From: Shewanella sp. UCD-KL12
GTDB lineage: Bacteria; Pseudomonadota; Gammaproteobacteria; Enterobacterales; Shewanellaceae
DNA length: 64,000 nucleotides
Direction: 5' to 3'
Assembly (NCBI RefSeq): GCF_001957125.1
Contig: NZ_MPHJ01000014.1
Location: 61,019-125,018, forward strand
The position numbers and the translations under genes are program-made. Positions within the stretch are counted from its first letter, which is position 1, and every line of letters begins with the position of its first letter. Under the pieces are notes generated by a model. It did no database searches, was not told the origin of the DNA, and saw only the letters and a program-made list of their open reading frames with translations. Shown piece by piece: positions 63,204-64,000 of the stretch.

Positions 63204-63515
63204 TTATCTAGTTAATACCTCACTAAGTAAGAGAGATGTATTAAAGGCCAGTAACGCAAAGATGTTGCTTATCAACAAGTCCAACAGTGAATCACGTTAC
63301 ATAGAAAGCACTTAGTTGCTTACAACCAAGGCATCTGTCATAAACACATCGCTAGCGCGATATTCGCCCTACTCCCTACATGGATGTAGGGAGTGCATTG
63401 AATTGTTGGGAACAATTCTGGCCTCCACATGGGTATTGAGCCTCACTACGTTCGGACTCTTCACTTCTCCATGTTCGAGTGGTCACTTCTTGTAGCAAAG
63501 AGTCCAGGCTAAAAA
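63204..63515. other. Gene-free region with palindromes between ntrC and the rRNA operon
   Basis: No gene. A perfect GG-centred palindrome (63372-63393, arms CTCCCTACAT/ATGTAGGGAG) is followed 7 bp later by a second hairpin GAATTGTT-GGG-AACAATTC and CTGGCC (63400-63423). Confidence 0.65.
63372..63423. repeat. Double hairpin of the intergenic repeat family
   Basis: First hairpin: 10-bp perfect arms and GG centre. Second: 8-bp perfect arms, GGG centre, then CTGGCC. The second matches the plan of the hairpin at 12440-12462 (GAAATGT / ACATTTC then TGGCC) with different but complementary arms. Confidence 0.8.
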
Positions 63516-63521
63516 CGAAAA

Positions 63522-63547
63522 AAGCCCATTGCGTTAGCAATGGGCTT
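63522..63547 (-). terminator. Rho-independent terminator of the rRNA operon (minus strand)
   Basis: Perfect 11-bp stem AAGCCCATTGC/GCAATGGGCTT with GTTA loop; on the minus strand a run TTTTTTCG follows. It lies 28 bp after the 5S gene. Confidence 0.93.
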
Positions 63548-63574
63548 ATTCGACTCTCTTTACGAGAAATTAGG

Positions 63575-63692
63575 CGCCTGGAAATGACCTACTCTCACAT
63601 GGGGAGACCCCACACTACCATCGGCGCTATTGCGTTTCACTTCTGAGTTCGAGATGGGATCAGGTGGGGCCACAATGCTATGGTTTCCAGAC
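63575..63692 (-). rRNA. rrf: 5S ribosomal RNA
   Basis: On the minus strand the sequence begins GTCTGGAAACCATAGC, contains CCCACCTGATCCCATCTCGA and AACTCAGAAGTGAAACGC, and ends CATTTCCAGGC, which pairs with the 5' end. About 118 nt. Ends are set by helix I pairing and may be off by one or two bases. Confidence 0.95.
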
Positions 63693-63811
63693 TAATTGGG
63701 TAAAATTTGAAAAGCTAATTAGTTCTATAATCGTTCTAACTTAAATCAAGTCGTATTCTTTTGTGCTTGTAAAGTAATCATCACTAATCACCACAAACCC
63801 ATCTGGGTTGT

Positions 63812-64000
<189 letters not shown>

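Noticed and set aside
63693..63811. tRNA gene between 5S and 23S
   Set aside because: No cloverleaf or T-loop motif in this short spacer.

Overview
The window looks like a chromosomal segment of a marine Shewanella or a close relative. This rests on AT-leaning gammaproteobacterial codon use, an octaheme c-type cytochrome lipoprotein, DUF3014, DUF2959, DUF4124 and DUF4397 proteins, an aryl-polyene cluster, and gene orders shared with Escherichia coli (gmk-rpoZ-spoT-trmH...recG, yihY...dtd-yiiD-like, typA/glnA divergent, ntrB-ntrC). No species is assigned.

Layout. 1-5.4 kb: the 3' part of an OPT-family transporter, a divergent SRAP-domain protein, a convergent pair that may activate a sugar (kinase-like plus nucleotidyltransferase), and a membrane protein. 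5.9-10.2 kb: housekeeping block gmk-rpoZ-spoT-ridA-trmH. 10.2-19.6 kb: an accessory stretch between trmH and recG. It holds two integron-type cassette genes with a clear attC site but no integrase in view, about 1.7 kb of mosaic intergenic repeats, an acyl-CoA synthetase, a Na+/Ca2+ exchanger, a periplasmic TPR-like protein with a dyad operator, a 312-bp MITE, and a DesK/DesR-type two-component system. 19.7-22.8 kb: recG and a DUF3014 protein.

23.1-40.7 kb: a long, tightly overlapped operon for an aryl-polyene (APE) pigment: type II PKS ketosynthases and a chain-length-factor-like partner, two ACPs, ketoreductase, two dehydratases, acyl-ACP ligase, acyltransferases, thioesterase, LolA-like carrier, MMPL exporter, flavoprotein and lipoprotein. 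An aromatic amino-acid ammonia-lyase (MIO family) lies inside the operon and no methyltransferase is seen. This suggests the aryl starter is made by deamination of an aromatic amino acid. 40.7-45.2 kb: octaheme cytochrome, AraC regulator, DUF4397 lipoprotein. 45.3-49.8 kb: yihY-pip-lipoprotein and dtd-thioesterase genes on the minus strand, then two small envelope genes.

49.8-52.0 kb: a NapH/CcoG-like polyferredoxin gene bracketed by roughly 100-bp inverted repeats. 52.0-63.2 kb: nitrogen control, with typA, glnA (sigma-54 promoter and two NtrC boxes), and ntrB-ntrC (overlapping perfect NtrC boxes just before ntrB). Between glnA and ntrBC lie a dicarboxylate/amino-acid symporter, a secreted subtilase with duplicated PKD-CBM modules and a DUF4124 protein. 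The window ends in the 3' end of a minus-strand rRNA operon (5S and partial 23S).

Across the intergenic regions there is a family of palindromes whose arms differ in sequence but stay complementary around a fixed GG centre. This is the least explained structure in the window.
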